A stretch of 64,000 nucleotides of DNA from NCBI GenBank assembly GCA_023014485.1, contig JAJOZX010006156.1, positions 1-64,000 on the forward strand. The letters are read 5' to 3'. The translations under genes were made by a program, and so were the position numbers. Positions 31,812 to 42,839 of the stretch are shown piece after piece; the first letter of the stretch is position 1; the number at the start of each line of letters is the position of its first letter. The notes under the pieces are model-generated. The model did not search any database. It saw nothing but the letters and a program-made list of their open reading frames with translations, and had not been told where the DNA came from. The stretch is from Bathynomus jamesi (Eukaryota; Arthropoda; Malacostraca; Isopoda; Cirolanidae).

Positions 31812-31854
31812 AAAAAATTTGCATGTATCGGTCACCAATACATGCAAATTTTTT
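31812..31854. repeat. Perfect hairpin
   Basis: AAAAAATTTGCATGTAT and ATACATGCAAATTTTTT are exact inverted arms around CGGTCACCA. Confidence 0.85.
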
Positions 31855-31925
31855 AACGTATGAGTAACAAAAAACATAGGTGTGTATATATACACCAAAC
31901 AGGTTTAATGCTATCATATATATAT

Positions 31926-32135
31926 GGGCTATGTCGTGGCCAATGTTGTAACACCGCTTCCCGGAGATCAGCGAAGTTAAGCTGACACTGGGTCTGGGTA
32001 GTAGTTGGATGGGAGACCGTCCTCCGCGCCCAGAGTATTTAGCGACCCGTGGTTCGGATCCCACGTAAAGCTGTAGGTCCCCTCCATCATATGATCTTAG
32101 ATGTTGCGAAGGAGGTTAAACAACGCCAATAATAT
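31926..32135 (+). mobile_element. 5S rRNA-derived SINE
   Basis: 31928 to about 32045 is recognisably 5S rRNA: GAAGTTAAGC (A box), then GGGTCTGGGTAGTAGTTGGA and TGGGAGACC (intermediate element and C box), i.e. the internal Pol III promoter in correct order and spacing. The 5' third is diverged. It is followed by a 90-bp unrelated body (GTAAAGCTGTAGGTCCCCTC to GGAGGTTAAACAACGCC) and a TA-rich tail, so it is a SINE head, not a 5S gene. SINE3-type elements have this structure. Confidence 0.83.
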
Positions 32136-32466
32136 ATATATATGAAACTTGGTTTGGCTGTTTTTGGGCTGGTAATGGTTTTTAAATATGATTTGCGGGT
32201 TTTCAATTTTTTTACCTGGCCACACTGGCCTGGAATGACAGGTTTAGTATTAATATTTTATATTAATGCCTATAGAATAAATTCGTAATAATTTAAAATG
32301 TATTCTTACTATCTAAAATAAAACCTGCTTATCTCTGTAACTGTATGTACAAACTTTAGTACATAGTTATAGAGATAAGCACATTAATAGACACCGGTAC
32401 AAGGCCCAAGGCGGGGCGACCGCCTCTGTCGCCCCTCCCCCCCTTCGGTACACCCCTGCTTCGGAG

Positions 32467-32872
32467 GTAGCTAGAGAAAACTTAGGTTCCTTTTTGTAAA
32501 CAAAGAATTTATCGTCTACAAAATCAGAGATTTTTCAAGAATTAATTGCATTATGTAGCCCTATATATAAAATAAAATATATTTTATTGATGTTACAAGG
32601 CTATGATAGATTAAATTTATGCATTTGTATGAATTGGCTTTCAATCATTGCAATTTTAGACCTATAATGGCCTAGGCTAATGTTGCTGTGTCGAGCTCAA
32701 ATACTGATCCCTATAAATTACTGGATAGCCCATTAGCTTAAAATGTTGAAGTCACAAGTCCGCCATATTGGTACTCTCAAACCAAAAGGATTTTGTGTTT
32801 TAATTTCCTTCGTGGTTATCTTCATCATAAATATTATTCACGTGTTACTTTCGTGAAATTATATATATATAT
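32467..32872. other. Interval without recognised features
   Basis: Flank between the hAT and the Gypsy LTR, ending in an AT microsatellite (32,859-32,872). Confidence 0.5.
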
Positions 32873-33298
32873 TGAGGTGACGTGTGTGTATATATATGTA
32901 TATAGTCTAAAAGTCACTAAAGGGGAAATATCACTAAAGCTAAACTGAATGGCAACAGCAAGGCATAAACGAACCAACGCGGCTGTTCGTATTGTTTTGG
33001 GCTAGCCTAGACATGTTTTTTCCTATCTGATCTAATCGTTGGTGCTGAGTGTAATTAGGTGGTGTTTCTAAGGTGACAAATGGGGTAGGAAGTTGTCCGT
33101 ACTTAAGTATAGTTAGGGGTAATGTCTATAGCTTCTAAATTGGTAATGTAAGAGAGAGTTAGGTAGGCTGTTTGTGGGACACAGGAATCTAATGGTAGGC
33201 TCCCAAAGGAATATCTAATTCAAAGCACCGGTAAGTGCCTTTGATTGTTTGCTAGAACCTAAGTAACCTAACTGGGGTGTCTACCCCACGCTATCACA
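32873..33298 (+). repeat. Gypsy 5' LTR
   Basis: TGAGGTGACGTG to CTATCACA. It differs from the 3' LTR by roughly seven substitutions and two small indels, so the element is young. Confidence 0.92.
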
Positions 33299-33300
33299 TT

Positions 33301-33316
33301 TGGCGACGAGGATGGG
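33301..33316 (+). promoter_or_regulatory. Primer-binding site of the Gypsy element
   Basis: TGGCGACGAGGATGGG, two bases after the LTR; this motif is usual for K02A2.6-like Gypsy elements. The primer tRNA was not determined. Confidence 0.6.
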
Positions 33317-33446
33317 ATTCAATTAAGCTCATGGGATTCAATTAAGCTCATGGGATTCAATTAAGCTCATTGGATTTAATTTGGCTCATTTGATTAAATT
33401 TTGTTCATTGGATTAAATTTGGCTTATTTGATTTAATTTGGCTTAT
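33314..33446 (+). repeat. 19-20-bp tandem repeat in the Gypsy leader
   Basis: Three exact 19-bp units GGGATTCAATTAAGCTCAT from 33314, then about four diverged units (TTGGATTTAATTTGGCTCAT and similar), starting inside the primer-binding region. Confidence 0.88.
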
Positions 33447-33550
33447 TGGGTTCAAGTGGTTGTTTGGAAAATTGGATGTAGCCTAGTGGGTCGTCCGATT
33501 TGGTTTGTTTGTGTGGGTAAGCTACCATACTATAGCGTACGTCCCGCCGG

Positions 33551-33753
33551 CCTAACTCTAAAACTAATTCCTACTCAGCCCTAACTCTAAAACTAATTCC
33601 TACTCAGCCCTAACTCTAAAACTAATTCCTACTCAGCCCTAACTCTAAAACTAATTCCTACTCAGCCCTAACTCTAAAACTAATTCCTACTCAGCCCTAA
33701 CTCTAAAACTAATTCCTACTCAGCCCTAACTCTAATACAATTCACTATTCATC
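33551..33753 (+). repeat. 29-bp minisatellite, seven units, in the Gypsy leader
   Basis: Unit starts at 33551, 33580, 33609, 33638, 33667, 33696 and 33725. Six are identical (CCTAACTCTAAAACTAATTC core) and the last is diverged. Located between the primer site and gag. Confidence 0.92.
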
Positions 33754-33836
33754 CCTAACTATGGAGTAACTAGATCAAATTTAAACCAAATCTAACCTAC
33801 TTCACGTTATTTGGCCTAATTCGGTTTTGCTCTAGC

Positions 33837-34861
33837 ATGTCGGTGATTGGCCATATAAGCCCCTACGAAGACTCTGGGGAGGACTTCGAAGCTTATGCCA
33901 CTAGGGTGAGGTTGTTTTTCGAGGCAAATTCCATTCCTGATGCTAAGAAAGTACCTACCTTTTTAACTATAATAGGCCCTAAAACGTTTGGTTTAGTTAT
34001 GGACCTAGTTTCTCCTAAAGCACTGGAAACTTGCACCTTTAATGAATTGGTACAGACCCTAACCGATCACTACAAACCCCGAGTAGTTCTCATCTATGAA
34101 CGTTTCAAATTTTATTCGAGGCATCAGACGGGAAATGAAAGCATTGCAGAGTTTGTTGCAGGAATAAAAAGCCATAGCCGTACGTGTAAATTTGGGGACA
34201 AATTAGACGAAATGCTAAGAGATAGGTTTGTAATGGGTCTCAAAGAGGAGTCTACCCAGAGAGCCCTATTAGCCATACAGGACCTAACTTTTAGTCAGGC
34301 TATAGAAATAGCTACGGCTAGAGAAGCAGCTGCTAAAGATGTTAGAGCTTTTGGCAATCACAGTAGTAAAGCCCAACACGTAAATAGCTTTAAATTTTCT
34401 AGGCCTGGCAGACCTAAGGAGTCTACTAGACAAGCAAATAAAAGGTATGAGGCAAATACGACTAAGCCTACTAATTCTACTAAGCCTTCCAAGCCATGTA
34501 CGGGGTGTGGAAAACACCATTGGAAGAAGGACTGCCCTTTTAAAGAAGCAGTTTGCCGAAACTGTAGTAAAATAGGCCACATAGCTAAAGTGTGTTTTTC
34601 AAAGAAAACGAAGGGTGAAAATTCTAATTTTAACATCTCTAGTGTAAATCTTCAAAGGGGAAATACTTCGAACATTGGAGTGGAGTACCTATTTTATGAG
34701 CAGCAAAGTGGGAATAATACAGGCCCATATATTGTAGAGGTAGGCCTAAATGGAATTACAGTTCCTCTAGAACTAGATACAGGTGCTGCCCGAACTGTCA
34801 TGTCCAAAACAGTTTTTGATAAAACTTTCAAAAATACACCTAAACTAGATGCATCTAAAAC
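33837..34861 (+). pseudogene. Gypsy gag and start of protease
   Basis: From ATG 33837: capsid-like region (DFEAYATRVRLFFEANSIPD, LTDHYKPRVVLIYERFKFYS, GNESIAEFVAGIKSHSRTC), then two zinc knuckles CTGCGKHHWKKDC and CRNCSKIGHIAKVC (residues about 222-256), and the aspartic protease catalytic motif VPLELDTGAARTVMSK near residue 310. Gag packages RNA and protease matures the polyprotein. The frame is open to the MITE insertion at 34,862, after which it reads briefly into the MITE and stops. Otherwise intact; only the insertion breaks it. Confidence 0.92.
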
Positions 34862-35306
34862 CATGGGCGCCCGCAGGATTTTTTCCAAGGGGGGGCAAAA
34901 TTTAATGTATTAATAGGTAGGGACCGGAGCAAGCAAAAAACTTTTGACCCCTTAGGAACCAGCAGGTTAATTCTAAGCAAGTTTAGTGTTGCATTTTCTG
35001 TAATGGAAAATGCAAATATATATTGTATATACATACAATGCACATGATAACAATCATTTATTTTATTTATAACAGAAACATGATAGAATGAAGAAAAAAG
35101 CACACTGAAGTAAATGTAAGTAATTTTAAGGGGGGACTTCTGAACAAATAAAAACGTAGCAACCTTTTATCATGCACACAAATAAAAAATTTCACCCTTT
35201 AGGAGGCAGTTGGATACTTTTCAGCAAGTTTAGGATATAAATATTTTCTTGGCATTTCCAGGGGGGGGCAAGCGCCCCCCCTTGCCCCTACCTGCGGGCG
35301 CCCATG
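34862..35306. mobile_element. 445-bp hAT MITE in the Gypsy protease
   Basis: Ends CATGGGCGCCCGCAGG and CCTGCGGGCGCCCATG are perfect inverted repeats, and a perfect 8-bp duplication TCTAAAAC (34854-34861, 35307-35314) flanks it. G- and C-runs sit just inside both ends (CAAGGGGGGGC; GGGGGGGGCAAG). No coding content. Confidence 0.95.
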
Positions 35307-37154
35307 TCTAAAACTATATTAAAGAAATATGGGGACATACAAATACCTATTTGTGGAGAAGCATCCGTCACAGTTACACTCAACCAGAAAACTTTGTCTC
35401 ATCCCTTAACCCTTTTAGTGGTGGATGAGCAAGGGCCTACTCTACTAGGCCGTGATTGGATTGATGCTTTGAAAATGCCGATTGACAAAATCTTGCCAAA
35501 GGGTCAGGAAGATGTGCATACACTCTCATATCCGTCTGACATAGACTCATTGTTAAGGGAGTTTTCTTCTGTTTTTGGGCCTGAAGTAGGCAACCTAAAA
35601 GGCCATCAGGTCTGTATAGAAGTAGATCCTAATGTAACTCCGAAATTTTGTAAGGCTCGTTCAATTGCGCATGCACTGCGGGAGAAGGTAGATTTAGAAA
35701 TTGACAGGCTGCTAAAAGATAAAATTATCGAACCAGTCACACACGCTAAGTGGGCTGCCCCAGTAATTCCTGTACTAAAACCGGACAAGTCCGTGCGGTT
35801 ATGTGGGGATTACCGTTTAACAGCAAATAGAGCCGTCCTTCTAGATTGCTATCCTATACCCAAGCCTGATGAATTATTTAGCTCTCTTGCTGGGGGTAAA
35901 TATTTCACAAAACTCGATATGTCCCAAGCCTATGCTCAACTAAGTTTAGATGAAAACTCTAAAGAACTAACTATCATAAATACGCACCGAGGCCTATATA
36001 AGTACAATAGGCTATGCTATGGAATAGCATCGGCTCCAGATATTTTTCAGAGGACAATGGACCAAGTTCTAGGTCACATTCCAGGGGTACTTTGCTTTCT
36101 AGATGATGTCCTCATTTCAGGTTCGTCTAAAAAAGAACACCTAACTAGATTAACTACGGTTCTAAAAAGACTCCGGGATGCCGGACTTAAGCTAAAGAGA
36201 GAAAAGTGTTCATGGGTCACTAACGCGGTTTCATATTTAGGGTTCCGCATAGATGCCTCAGGCATTCATCCAACGGTGGATAAACTAGAAGCAATAAAAA
36301 ATGCACCACATCCACAAAACATTACACAGTTACAAGCTTATTTAGGTCTCCTAAACTTTTATAGGAAATTTTTGCCTAATGCATCGACTTTCCTTGAACC
36401 CCTAAATAAGCTATTACGATCTGGGGAACAGTGGAGATGGGAGAAAACTCAAAAGGAAGCATTTGAGGCTTCCAAGGACGTACTACTAAAGTCCATTCTC
36501 CTAGTGCATTATGATCCTAAACTTCCTCTCGTAGTTTCAGCAGACAGCAGTTCTTATGGAATTGGGGCAGTGTTATCTCACCACATTGATGGTGTAGATA
36601 GGCCTATCTGTTTTGCTTCTAGAACACTAACTGAGACTGAAAGACGATATGCACAAGCGGAACGTGAAGCATTAGCCTTAGTATTTGCAGTAAAAAAACT
36701 TCATTTCTATCTATGGGGTCATGAATTTAAACTAATTACTGACCATAAGCCTCTTTTAGGTTTATTTTCACCTAATAAAAATATTCCAGTTATAGCCTCA
36801 GGTAGGATTCAACGATGGGCACTGATTCTACAAGCCTATAAATTTGACTTAGTACATCGGTCAGGTAAACTTCTAGGTACGGCTGATGCGCTAAGTAGGT
36901 TGCCCTTAGAAAATCCAAATGATTGTGTACCTATACCTACAGAATGGGTTCACTTGGTGGAGTTTTTGGAATCCATTCCAGTATCTGCGGTACAAATAGA
37001 GCAGTGGACAAAATCAGACCCTATTCTGTCTAGGGTCATCCATTTCTGCTCAGTTGGTTGGCCTACTAAGGTTGAGAGTGAATTACAGCCTTTTTATCAC
37101 GTCACTCTGGCCTCTCGATTCAAAATGGCTGTCTCTTATGGGGCCACAGAGTGA
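35307..37154 (+). pseudogene. Gypsy pol: protease end, reverse transcriptase, RNase H
   Basis: The frame continues from gag after the MITE. An ATG at 35304 is only an accident of the MITE end. Residues of the 616-residue frame: protease C-terminal GPTLLGRDWIDALKMP (about 50); RT with KWAAPVIPVLKPDKSVRLCG, FTKLDMSQAYAQLSLDE (catalytic Asp), GIASAPDIFQRTMDQVL and catalytic FLDDVLIS (Tyr of YLDD replaced by Phe, which occurs in the family); RNase H with SADSSSYGIGAVLSHHID, AEREALALVFAVKKLHFYLW and ITDHKPLLG; then a tether with SRLPLENP. It ends at a stop 37152-37154 caused by a one-base frameshift near 37,110; the integrase follows in the next frame. Confidence 0.93.
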
Positions 37155-37506
37155 TAATTCCAAATGAAGGCAGGTCGAATTTAGTGAAGGAACTTCACGC
37201 TGAACATATGGCCGCAACAAAAATGAAAGAGCTGGCGAGAGCTTATTTCTGGTGGCCTGGTTTAGATGGAGAACTCGAATCATTGGTTCGTTCCTGTCAA
37301 AGCTGCCTAGAGAACAGAGATCTCCCAAGGAAAAGTCCACTTCATCCTTGGGAATGGCCTACTATACCGTGGCATAGGATCCATGTTGACTATGCAGGTC
37401 CTATAAATAATACTTATTTCCTAGTCATTGTGGACGCCTACTCTAAGTGGGTGGAAATTTTTCCAACCACTTCCACGACTTCGGGTGTTACTATTCGCTT
37501 ACTCCG
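37112..37506 (+). pseudogene. Gypsy integrase, N-terminal part
   Basis: Frame from about 37,112 (WGHRVIIPNEGRSNLVKELH) with the H2C2 zinc-binding domain (HAEHMAATKMKELARAYFWW, then CQSCLENRD) and the first catalytic Asp in WHRIHVDYAGPI, followed by FLVIVDAYSKWVEIFPTTST. It is cut at RLLR by the BEL element (insertion duplication CTCCGT, 37502-37507 and 45477-45482). Integrase inserts the cDNA; here it is in two pieces 8 kb apart. Confidence 0.92.
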
Positions 37507-38512
37507 TATTGAAAAATTTATTATTTAGAATTTATTATTTAGCTTGAGATTATTTTTTTTAGGTGTAGTATTAAGGTTAAGTTTACTTTAAATAGACACA
37601 GTAATTATAGAAATAATAATGGCCTATTTAGACACTGTCAACATAGCTACAGACTTTTTCACTGTAGGTTGCAGTGGTTTTCAGGTTAAAATTTGGTCAG
37701 CAGCCAGATTACTAACTATGGTGAGGCTAAATTTAAAATTAATTTAGACTTACCAAAAATGAAGTTGCCAGTTGAACGTTACCCTTTCTGTTTCTAACTA
37801 ATCCTAAATTTCATTTAGTTTCCAGGTTTGAATTTTATTTGTTAAGTTTTAAGTTATTATTTAACACACTGCTAGGTTATTTATTTGTAGGGGCTATTTC
37901 CCAGACCTAGGTTTTGCAGGTTAAGTTAGGCTAGGGCTGGATTGCCCTTAAGTTTTTGGTTTTAAAGGTTAAGGTTTAAGGTTTTGAAGGTTTTACTCAA
38001 GTTAAGTTAAGGCTATATTGCCTTTAGGTTTTAATAGGGCTAAACAGCCATTTAATTATTGAGTTAGGGCCGTTGTAGCCCGGTTCGAGTTTCGTCTAGG
38101 TACCTAGTTTTTCTCTTACCTTAGTTATTTTCTTTAACTTACTTACACCTAGGTCTGATAGGCCTCTACTTAGTTAAACATGGTTTTTGATTAATTGCAG
38201 TGGTTATTAATTAAAGATAAGGTTTAATTAAAGGTTGTTAGGTTTGAAGGTTGACTAAGTTTCCCGGTTTAGGTAACCACGAGCATTTTAATTTTTTTGA
38301 GAAAAAAGGGCCCGCTTCATGCGGTCAAAAATTTTCGACTGGCCAAAGCTCCGTTTTTCTTTGTCCCAGAAATTTTTTTTTTTTCCTTCTTTTTGTTAAT
38401 TAGGGAAACCCAACTTCACTAGTTGGTTAGAAACGAGGGTTTTTATTTATATTTATTTGGTTTATATTTTATTTGGAAATATATGCGGTTATTTCTAACC
38501 ACTTTTTTCAAC
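37507..38512 (-). repeat. BEL LTR (3' in element sense)
   Basis: About 1,006 bp, from TATTGAAAAATTTATTATTT to CCACTTTTTTCAAC on the plus strand; differs from the other copy by scattered substitutions and short indels. The purine run GGGGGAAT lies just outside on the minus strand, as expected of a polypurine tract. Confidence 0.9.
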
Positions 38513-38706
38513 ATTCCCCCAAGGGGAAAAATTTACCCAGAATTGTATTCTTGGGAAATTTTATTTATTTATTTTTTTGAATGAAAATGACATGCTCTTC
38601 AGAAAAGTTCCTTTTAGTGAAATATGAAATGAAAGCGTCTTTTCTGTAGAACGTTGGTCCTAATTATAGCTATTTACAATTATTTACAATTTTCAATTTG
38701 TGGTCT

Positions 38707-40503
38707 TCACAAAGATCCACTCTGTATTTTCCTTTGCAGTTCTTCCCGAAATCTAACTGCAGCTTGTCTTTGTGGTCGGGGTTGAGTAGCGGCAGTAGTA
38801 GTGTCAGGAGAATCTACAGTTCCTGGTTCTGTGGAAGAATTTTCCAGTTCTTCCAGGTCAATATTCGGTTTATCAGTTATTTCCAGTGGGTATAACCGAT
38901 ATATATGTCTTCTGGAGATGACCATTGGGTGTTTTTACAGTTACATGCCTGATTATGCCATCTTCATCTGGGTGTAATGTTTCAATTACAGCAATCTTCC
39001 AGAAGTATTTGGGATTCATAGAATTTTCATCTAAGAGACATAGTTCTCCTACTTTAGGTTCTTTACTTACTGGTTGTTTGTGTTGTTGGTATTCTTTTTC
39101 CTCAAGCTACTCAAATATTCGTATCGCCATCTTTTTTTGATTTCTTGAGATTGTTTAACTCCCTTATGAAAGTAATCCAGTATTTTCTTTCTTTCTTTGT
39201 CCTCTGTTGCTGTCATATAATCAGCATCCACCTGATCACCTTCATTAATAGCTTCTTGGGTATCATTAGTGGTTAAAAAGTTGAATTTGGTATTGTCATA
39301 CCCAAAAAGCAACTTGAAGGGAGTTAGTAGATCAGAGGAGGGATCTTCATTTGAATTAACATAAGTGAGTGGTCTTGAATTAATTGTGTTCATTATTTCA
39401 AGAACAATTGTTTTTAGTTCAGTTAACGGGATTTTTCTTCCTTTTAGGGAGGTATAGAGGGCTCTTTTGACTAAACCCACCATTCTTTCAGCTATTCCTA
39501 AGGTTCTGGGTGAATAGGCTGCTGTAATTTCCACTGGATACCATGATCAGAGAGGTACTGAGACACAAGAACATTTGGAACCAATGTTTAAGGTAATCTT
39601 CAGATCTTTTGAAGGTGGATTGATTGTCTGAAATCAAACCTTTGGAAGGGAGTAGTTTAAGGACAATGGTAGAGTTCTCTTAAAAGGTTTTAGCAGAAAG
39701 GTCAGTGCAGATGTGAAGGCTGGTGAATCTGGTGGCGCAGCAGTGAACAATAATAAGTAGACTTTCATGAATTGGTTATTCTCATCCTGGACAGAAATTG
39801 GACCAGCATAGTCAAGGGCAGTTTTTTCAAAGGGTTTTTCATAGCTTAAACGTTCCGTTACTAAGGGTCCAGTAGTAGCACTTCATAAGCATGGCAAAGT
39901 ATTTTTGGCAAAACAGACATTGTTTCAGAACCTTTTTAACTACTTGCCTTATTTTGGGGGATCCAGAATTCCTGTCTGAGGAAATTGCATGTGGTAGCTA
40001 AGGTTGCATGACTGGCTTTTGCATGACATTCAGTTACAATTAACGTTGTTAAATGAGAATTTTCAGGCAGTAGTACAGGATACCTAGCAGAATAGTTAAG
40101 GTTGGTTGCATGTTTTATCTCCCCATTGTTCTGACTAACCCTTCTTTGTCAATGAAGAGTTTTAGATTCTTTTGCAGCTTTGTTAGGTCCTCAACTTTTT
40201 CTCCTTTATTTAGTTTGTGGATTATTTCTTTTTCTTTTGAGAAATGTTGTTGCTGGACTAATTTTAGCCAGTAATTTGTGGCCTTAGTTTTGTAAGCTGT
40301 ATGATTTTTCTCCAAACAGCAATTTGTTCTTCCATTGTCAGGTTACATTTGGGGTTATATTTGTGAGTGCGGAAGTACTTTAAGTTTTCTATGAACCGTA
40401 GAACATAGGCAGTGATTCTGACCAGTTTTTTCCTGTTAGAGAATCTTTCCATGTTTAACAAGGGAGTTTTTTCATTTATTTCTTTACAAGTTGTTTGACA
40501 CAC
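38707..40503 (-). pseudogene. BEL integrase and DUF5641 C-terminus
   Basis: Pieces: 40503-40264 (LKYFRTHKYNPKCNLTMEEQ), 40315-40115 (HKLNKGEKVEDLTKLQKNLK, FIDKEGLVRTMGR), a core at about 39,820-39,780 (LDYAGPISVQDENNQF, first Asp), then 39534-39067 (VEITAAYSPRTLGIAERMVG with the catalytic Glu region, VLEIMNTINSRPLTYVNS, LLTPFKLLFGYDN) and 38925-38707 (SRRHIYRLYPLEI ending the DUF5641 region). Several stops occur, including near 39,545 and 39,640, so the enzyme is broken. Its position at the 3' end is normal for BEL/Pao. Confidence 0.85.
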
Positions 40504-40544
40504 ATTTATTGTTGTCTGTAAGGTTTCTTGGTGGGGGTTAAAAA

Positions 40545-42189
40545 TTAAGTTGGTTGGCCATTCAATTCATTTCTCAAAAATGTGGGACCATGTTGGTAAA
40601 AGTGAAGAAGTTTTTGAAATTTCTTGAAAGATATTGGTCTGGTGAGTAGGTCTGCTGGGTTGTCTTCTCCTGCTACATGTCTGAATTCCAGGTGATGGTT
40701 TAAGTTTCTTGTTGCTTCCTGAATGTCTTTCACTCTGTTTTTTACAAAGATTGATTTCATTTTTAGAGATTTTTGAGCAGTCCAATTTAAAGCCACTTGT
40801 GAGTCTGTCCAAATTATTGTTTTGAAGAACTTTTGGTTTTCTGAGTTTTCTTCTAGGTAGGTTTCTTTAAGGTATTCTAGGACTTTGGTTCCTAGGCAGA
40901 TTGCCATTAATTCCAAGTTACAAATGGTCCAATTTTTTGATTTGGGGTTGACTCTTGATTTAGCGTAAATTAGTTCGGATTTTCCATTTCCAACTAGATA
41001 GCAACTTACTGCATAACCTTCTTGGCTGGCATCACAAAAGATGTGGAGTTGAAGATTTTCCATGAGAGGTTTGGGATTTTCAAAAGCTTGTCTAGGAAAA
41101 TTCAGAAATTCCACTTTGTTTATTTCTTTACAAAGTTTTTTCCATTCACGCAGCATTTCAGGTTCTAGATATTCATCCCAATTTTTTTTGGTAGCTGTTA
41201 CTTTCTGCATGAAGAGTTTTAATTTAAACACTAAGGGTGCAACAAATCCAATTGGATCAAACAATGATTGCACAGAACTTAGTATTTCTCTTTTAGTTTT
41301 GGCTTCTGAGTTCAAGTTTACAGTTTTTAGATGGAGTGTATCAGCACTTGTGTTCCAACCATATCCTAATAGTTTTACATTTTCTTTATCTTCGGAGGAG
41401 GCTATGTCATGTTTTTCAAATAGTCCTTGAAGTTCTGAGTGATTAGAGGCCCATTCATATAGCTTCAAATTATATTCAATTAAAGTGTTTACACTATAAT
41501 TGTAAAGGTCTTTGAGTTCTGAGAGATTGTTGGCATTAATTAAAGCATTGTCCATGTAAAAGCGGTTAGCTAGGTAGTCTGCCACTTGGTTTTGTTGTTC
41601 ATTAAAAATGTGTTGGAGAGATTGTTGTAGTAAAAATGGACTGCTTTTGTTGCCAAAGGTAACTCTTCTATATTTATAGCAGATCAGGTTGTCGTCATTT
41701 GGAGCCAATTGGGTATCTTTACCCACAGAATTTTGTGGGCATTGCAGTCAAATTCTGTTTGATATTTAAGTTGTAAATATGCTTTTTGAATGTCCCCAAT
41801 CATCAAATATTTACCATGCCTTAATTTAATGCACAATTTTGCTAAGTGAGGTAGGAGTGAAGGGCAGTCCTCAGTAGCATCATTTACGTTATTTCTTCTG
41901 GTTTGCTTTTACCCGAGGGATCTACTACAATCCTAACTTTAGTTGTTTGTACCCCAGGGCGAACTACGGGAAAATGAGGTAAAAAATTTCCTGCTTGTCT
42001 TAAGTGTTCTGTTAGAGGTACTTCTTCTATTATTCCTTCCTGGAATTGTTGTTCAAGGATGTCTGAATAAGGTTGCATTAAGTTATCTTTTTTTAATTTT
42101 TTGCAAGTGGACTTTAACCTGCTAATAGCATAGTTAAAGTTTGGTGAAATTTTATCTTTTTGGTCATTCCATGGTACCTTAACAGACAA
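40545..42189 (-). pseudogene. BEL reverse transcriptase and RNase H
   Basis: 42189-41884: VPWNDQKDKISPNFNYAISR, EQQFQEGIIEEVPLTEHLRQ and FPVVRPGVQTTKVRIVVDPS. About 41,830-41,780 in another frame: LMIGDIQKAYLQLKYQ (RT motif A). 41726-40545: YRRVTFGNKSSPFLLQQSLQ, then FYMDNALINANN where YVDD is usual (second Asp replaced by Asn), DPIGFVAPLVFKLKLFMQKV, and a Pao RNase H with LHIFCDASQEGYAVSCYLV, WTICNLELMAICLGTKVL, TIIWTDSQVALNWT and HVAGEDNPADLLTRPIS. The Asn change and two frame breaks predict an inactive enzyme. Confidence 0.9.
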
Positions 42190-42283
42190 TCTTTCATCTT
42201 CTATTTTAACTTCCTTTTCAAGTTTGCAATCAGATCTTTTTCTTTGTTTGAAAATGGTTCATCCCCAGAAATACCCAAGTTTT

Positions 42284-42808
42284 CTAGTTTGCTAAATTGT
42301 GCAATCTGGTGTTCAATTTTTTTAGATCTTCATTAGAAGTTGTACTAGTAGGTAGCGGGTTGGTAATACAGAAGCTGATCTGATCTCTTATTGGTTCTTT
42401 TTCTTTTTCAGGGTAGTAATCTGAAGGGAAACCCAATAAAAGTATTCCATAGGGAGATTTATAACAAGAGGCAGTATGAATCTGATGACTGCTGAGGGCA
42501 AAAAGTTTGTGGGTTGCAGCCCCAAAAATTAACATGAAGTCAGCCACTTCATCAGCTTCAAAGTGATCTGCAAGCTGATAATTTAATGATTTTAAATAAG
42601 TTTGAAGTTTCAGTAATCCTGGAACTTCATATTTAATATTAATATCATCAATTATGATGGCTTCTATTTCTTGGTAGTTTCCAGGGTTTCTAGAATCCTC
42701 CAATTTAATTATAGCTACTTCATAATTTGGTTGTTTCTTGTTGGCTATAAATCCTGTTATGGTTATGGATTCCTCGTAGTGTTTAGTTGGAAGATTTAAT
42801 TTTTTCAC
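42284..42808 (-). pseudogene. BEL aspartic protease region (DUF1758-like)
   Basis: 174-residue frame with ITITGFIANKKQPNYEVAII, NYQEIEAIIIDDINIKYEVP, LKSLNYQLADHFEADEVADF and MLIFGAATHKLFALS. The typical GxDxxW... phrase before the end of the DUF1758 family reads here as FGAATHKLF, so an Asp is lost or the region has decayed. Just upstream (42,840-42,895) CRALLDNC-like reading lies in another frame. Assigned by position between zinc knuckles and RT. Confidence 0.7.
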
Positions 42809-42839
42809 AGTTCCTTGGTAATGTAGCTGGCTTGACTAC

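Larger units (their letters stand above)
30633..32458 (-). mobile_element. hAT element carrying younger insertions
   Basis: CAGGTGCGTACC at the left and GGTACACCCCTG at the right are inverted, flanked by a perfect 8-bp duplication CTTCGGAG (30625-30632, 32459-32466). Inside are a minus-strand N-terminal hAT-like fragment, another hAT end near 31,720-31,803 (GGGAGGGGACGCAGG in reverse), a second TIR pair near 31,090 and 32,225, a hairpin and a 5S-derived SINE. Confidence 0.86.

Noticed and set aside
31926..32045. Functional 5S rRNA gene
   Set aside because: The 5' third is diverged, no terminator T run follows the 5S end and a SINE body is attached.
32873..33298. Target duplication of the Gypsy element
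   Set aside because: Flanks TATAT and CACAC do not match; microsatellite change has erased it, so none was claimed.
33551..33753. CRISPR array
   Set aside because: The 29-bp units are contiguous with no spacers; it is a minisatellite in a eukaryotic retrotransposon leader.
36074..36265. Minus-strand frames over Gypsy pol
   Set aside because: Shadows of the reverse transcriptase frame.
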